Positions 60,638 to 60,993 of a DNA stretch of 60,993 nucleotides are shown here, in pieces (the stretch's first letter is position 1; every line of letters begins with the position of its first letter). Origin of the DNA: Savagea sp. (lineage in GTDB: Bacteria; Bacillota; Bacilli; Bacillales_A; Planococcaceae); the NCBI GenBank assembly GCA_030152585.1, contig JASLJC010000130.1:1-60993 (forward strand). The letters are read 5' to 3'. The notes under the pieces were generated by a model. It did not search any database. It was not told the origin of the DNA and worked only from the letters and a program-made list of their open reading frames with translations. A program made the position numbers and the translations under genes.

Positions 60638-60993
60638 TCAATCTTGTAGTTTGTATCCGACGCCCCAAACTGTTTCAATCATGTCGCCTGCATCTTTCAT
60701 TTTTAAACGTAATGTTTTAATATGCGTATCTACTGTTCGTTCACTACTTTGATGATCTTCTCCCCAAACGAGATGGAGAAGTTGTTCACGTGAATATACA
60801 CGCCCTTTATTTTTAGCTAATACGTTTAACACGCCGAATTCTTTCAACGTCAGTGACAATTGTTCGCCATTGACTGTGACAGTATGTGCTTCATTATCGA
60901 TCATAATAGGACCGACTTTTAATTTTTCTGTACTCGGTTTGTCATTATAAGAACGACGAAGTACCGCTTCGACACGCGCTAACAATTCCCCAG
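60638..60993 (-). CDS. OmpR-family response regulator, C-terminal part (cut by the right edge)
   Basis: The last ~118 residues of a response regulator: end of the receiver domain (GELLARVEAVLRR) and a complete winged-helix output domain (LTLKEFGVLNVLAKNKGRVYSREQLLHLVWGEDHQSSERTVDTHIKTLRLKMKD, VWGVGYKL). The phosphoacceptor part lies outside the window. It pairs with the kinase immediately downstream. Confidence 0.92.
   Translation of the reverse strand, partial: GELLARVEAVLRRSYNDKPSTEKLKVGPIMIDNEAHTVTVNGEQLSLTLKEFGVLNVLAKNKGRVYSREQLLHLVWGEDHQSSERTVDTHIKTLRLKMKDAGDMIETVWGVGYKLQD

Noticed and set aside
1..60993. CRISPR arrays, prophage or toxin-antitoxin modules
   Set aside because: No regularly spaced direct repeats, phage structural or integrase genes, or typical toxin/antitoxin gene pairs were seen anywhere in the window.

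Overview
The window reads as a chromosomal core segment of a low-GC Gram-positive bacterium of the order Bacillales, most likely Bacillaceae or a close relative. The evidence is gene content and order: prsA-scoC-yhaH-trpP-hit-ecsAB, uvrBA-yvlB-hprK-lgt-ppaX-yvoF-yvcD-trxB-rapZ-yvcK-whiA-crh-clpP, coiA-pepF-roxS-spxH-yjbI-yjbL-nadK, and hisZGDB-AFIC, all strongly reminiscent of Bacillus subtilis. Ribosome binding sites are strong (AAGGAGG type), TTG and GTG starts are common, and nearly every transcription unit ends in a clear hairpin plus T-tract. No prophage, CRISPR array or intact insertion sequence is visible. The genus cannot be fixed from the sequence alone.

Layout. 1-140: possible transposase C-terminal remnant. 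0.2-6.6 kb: secretion and protease-control block (prsA, scoC, yhaH, the tryptophan transporter trpP with a TRAP-type leader, hit, ecsAB, an IDEAL-domain protein). 6.6-10.0 kb: an uncharacterised coiled-coil protein and a YtrA-like GntR/ABC-transporter operon. 10.1-16.2 kb: uvrB (LexA-like box), uvrA, yvlB. 16.3-19.4 kb: hprK-lgt-ppaX-yvoF. 19.4-25.4 kb: yvcD, trxB, then rapZ-yvcK-whiA-crh behind two cre sites. 25.7-27.7 kb: hemAT and clpP (CtsR box). 27.8-36.3 kb: tRNA-Arg(CCG), coiA, pepF, the small RNA RoxS/RsaE, spxH, a truncated globin, yjbL, nadK, a pseudouridine synthase and mgtE. 36.4-43.7 kb: pgpA-like, esterase plus acetyltransferase, a lone ABC ATPase, HAD phosphatase, amphi-Trp protein, serA under a T-box, thioredoxin-like protein, AbrB. 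43.8-49.5 kb: YitT, metA under a SAM-I riboswitch, TetR plus paired SMR transporter, HAD phosphatase, gdhA. 49.6-57.4 kb: hisJ divergent from hisZGDBAFIC. 57.5-61.0 kb: small membrane protein, rlmN, a second transposase remnant, and a two-component system cut by the right edge.

How the genes work together. HPr kinase (hprK) and its substrate Crh lie in the same stretch, and the crh operon itself carries two consensus cre sites, which suggests feedback in carbon catabolite control. SpxH, ClpP, CtsR control and thioredoxin reductase form a disulfide-stress and proteolysis theme, with RoxS and a globin next to spxH linking it to redox state. Amino-acid supply is controlled by several different RNA devices: TRAP for trpP, T-box for serA, SAM-I for metA. 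The most unusual point is the histidine operon: it is complete except for hisH, the glutaminase partner of HisF. No gene of that kind exists between hisB and hisA, and HisF carries Lys instead of the usual gate Arg near its N-terminus.
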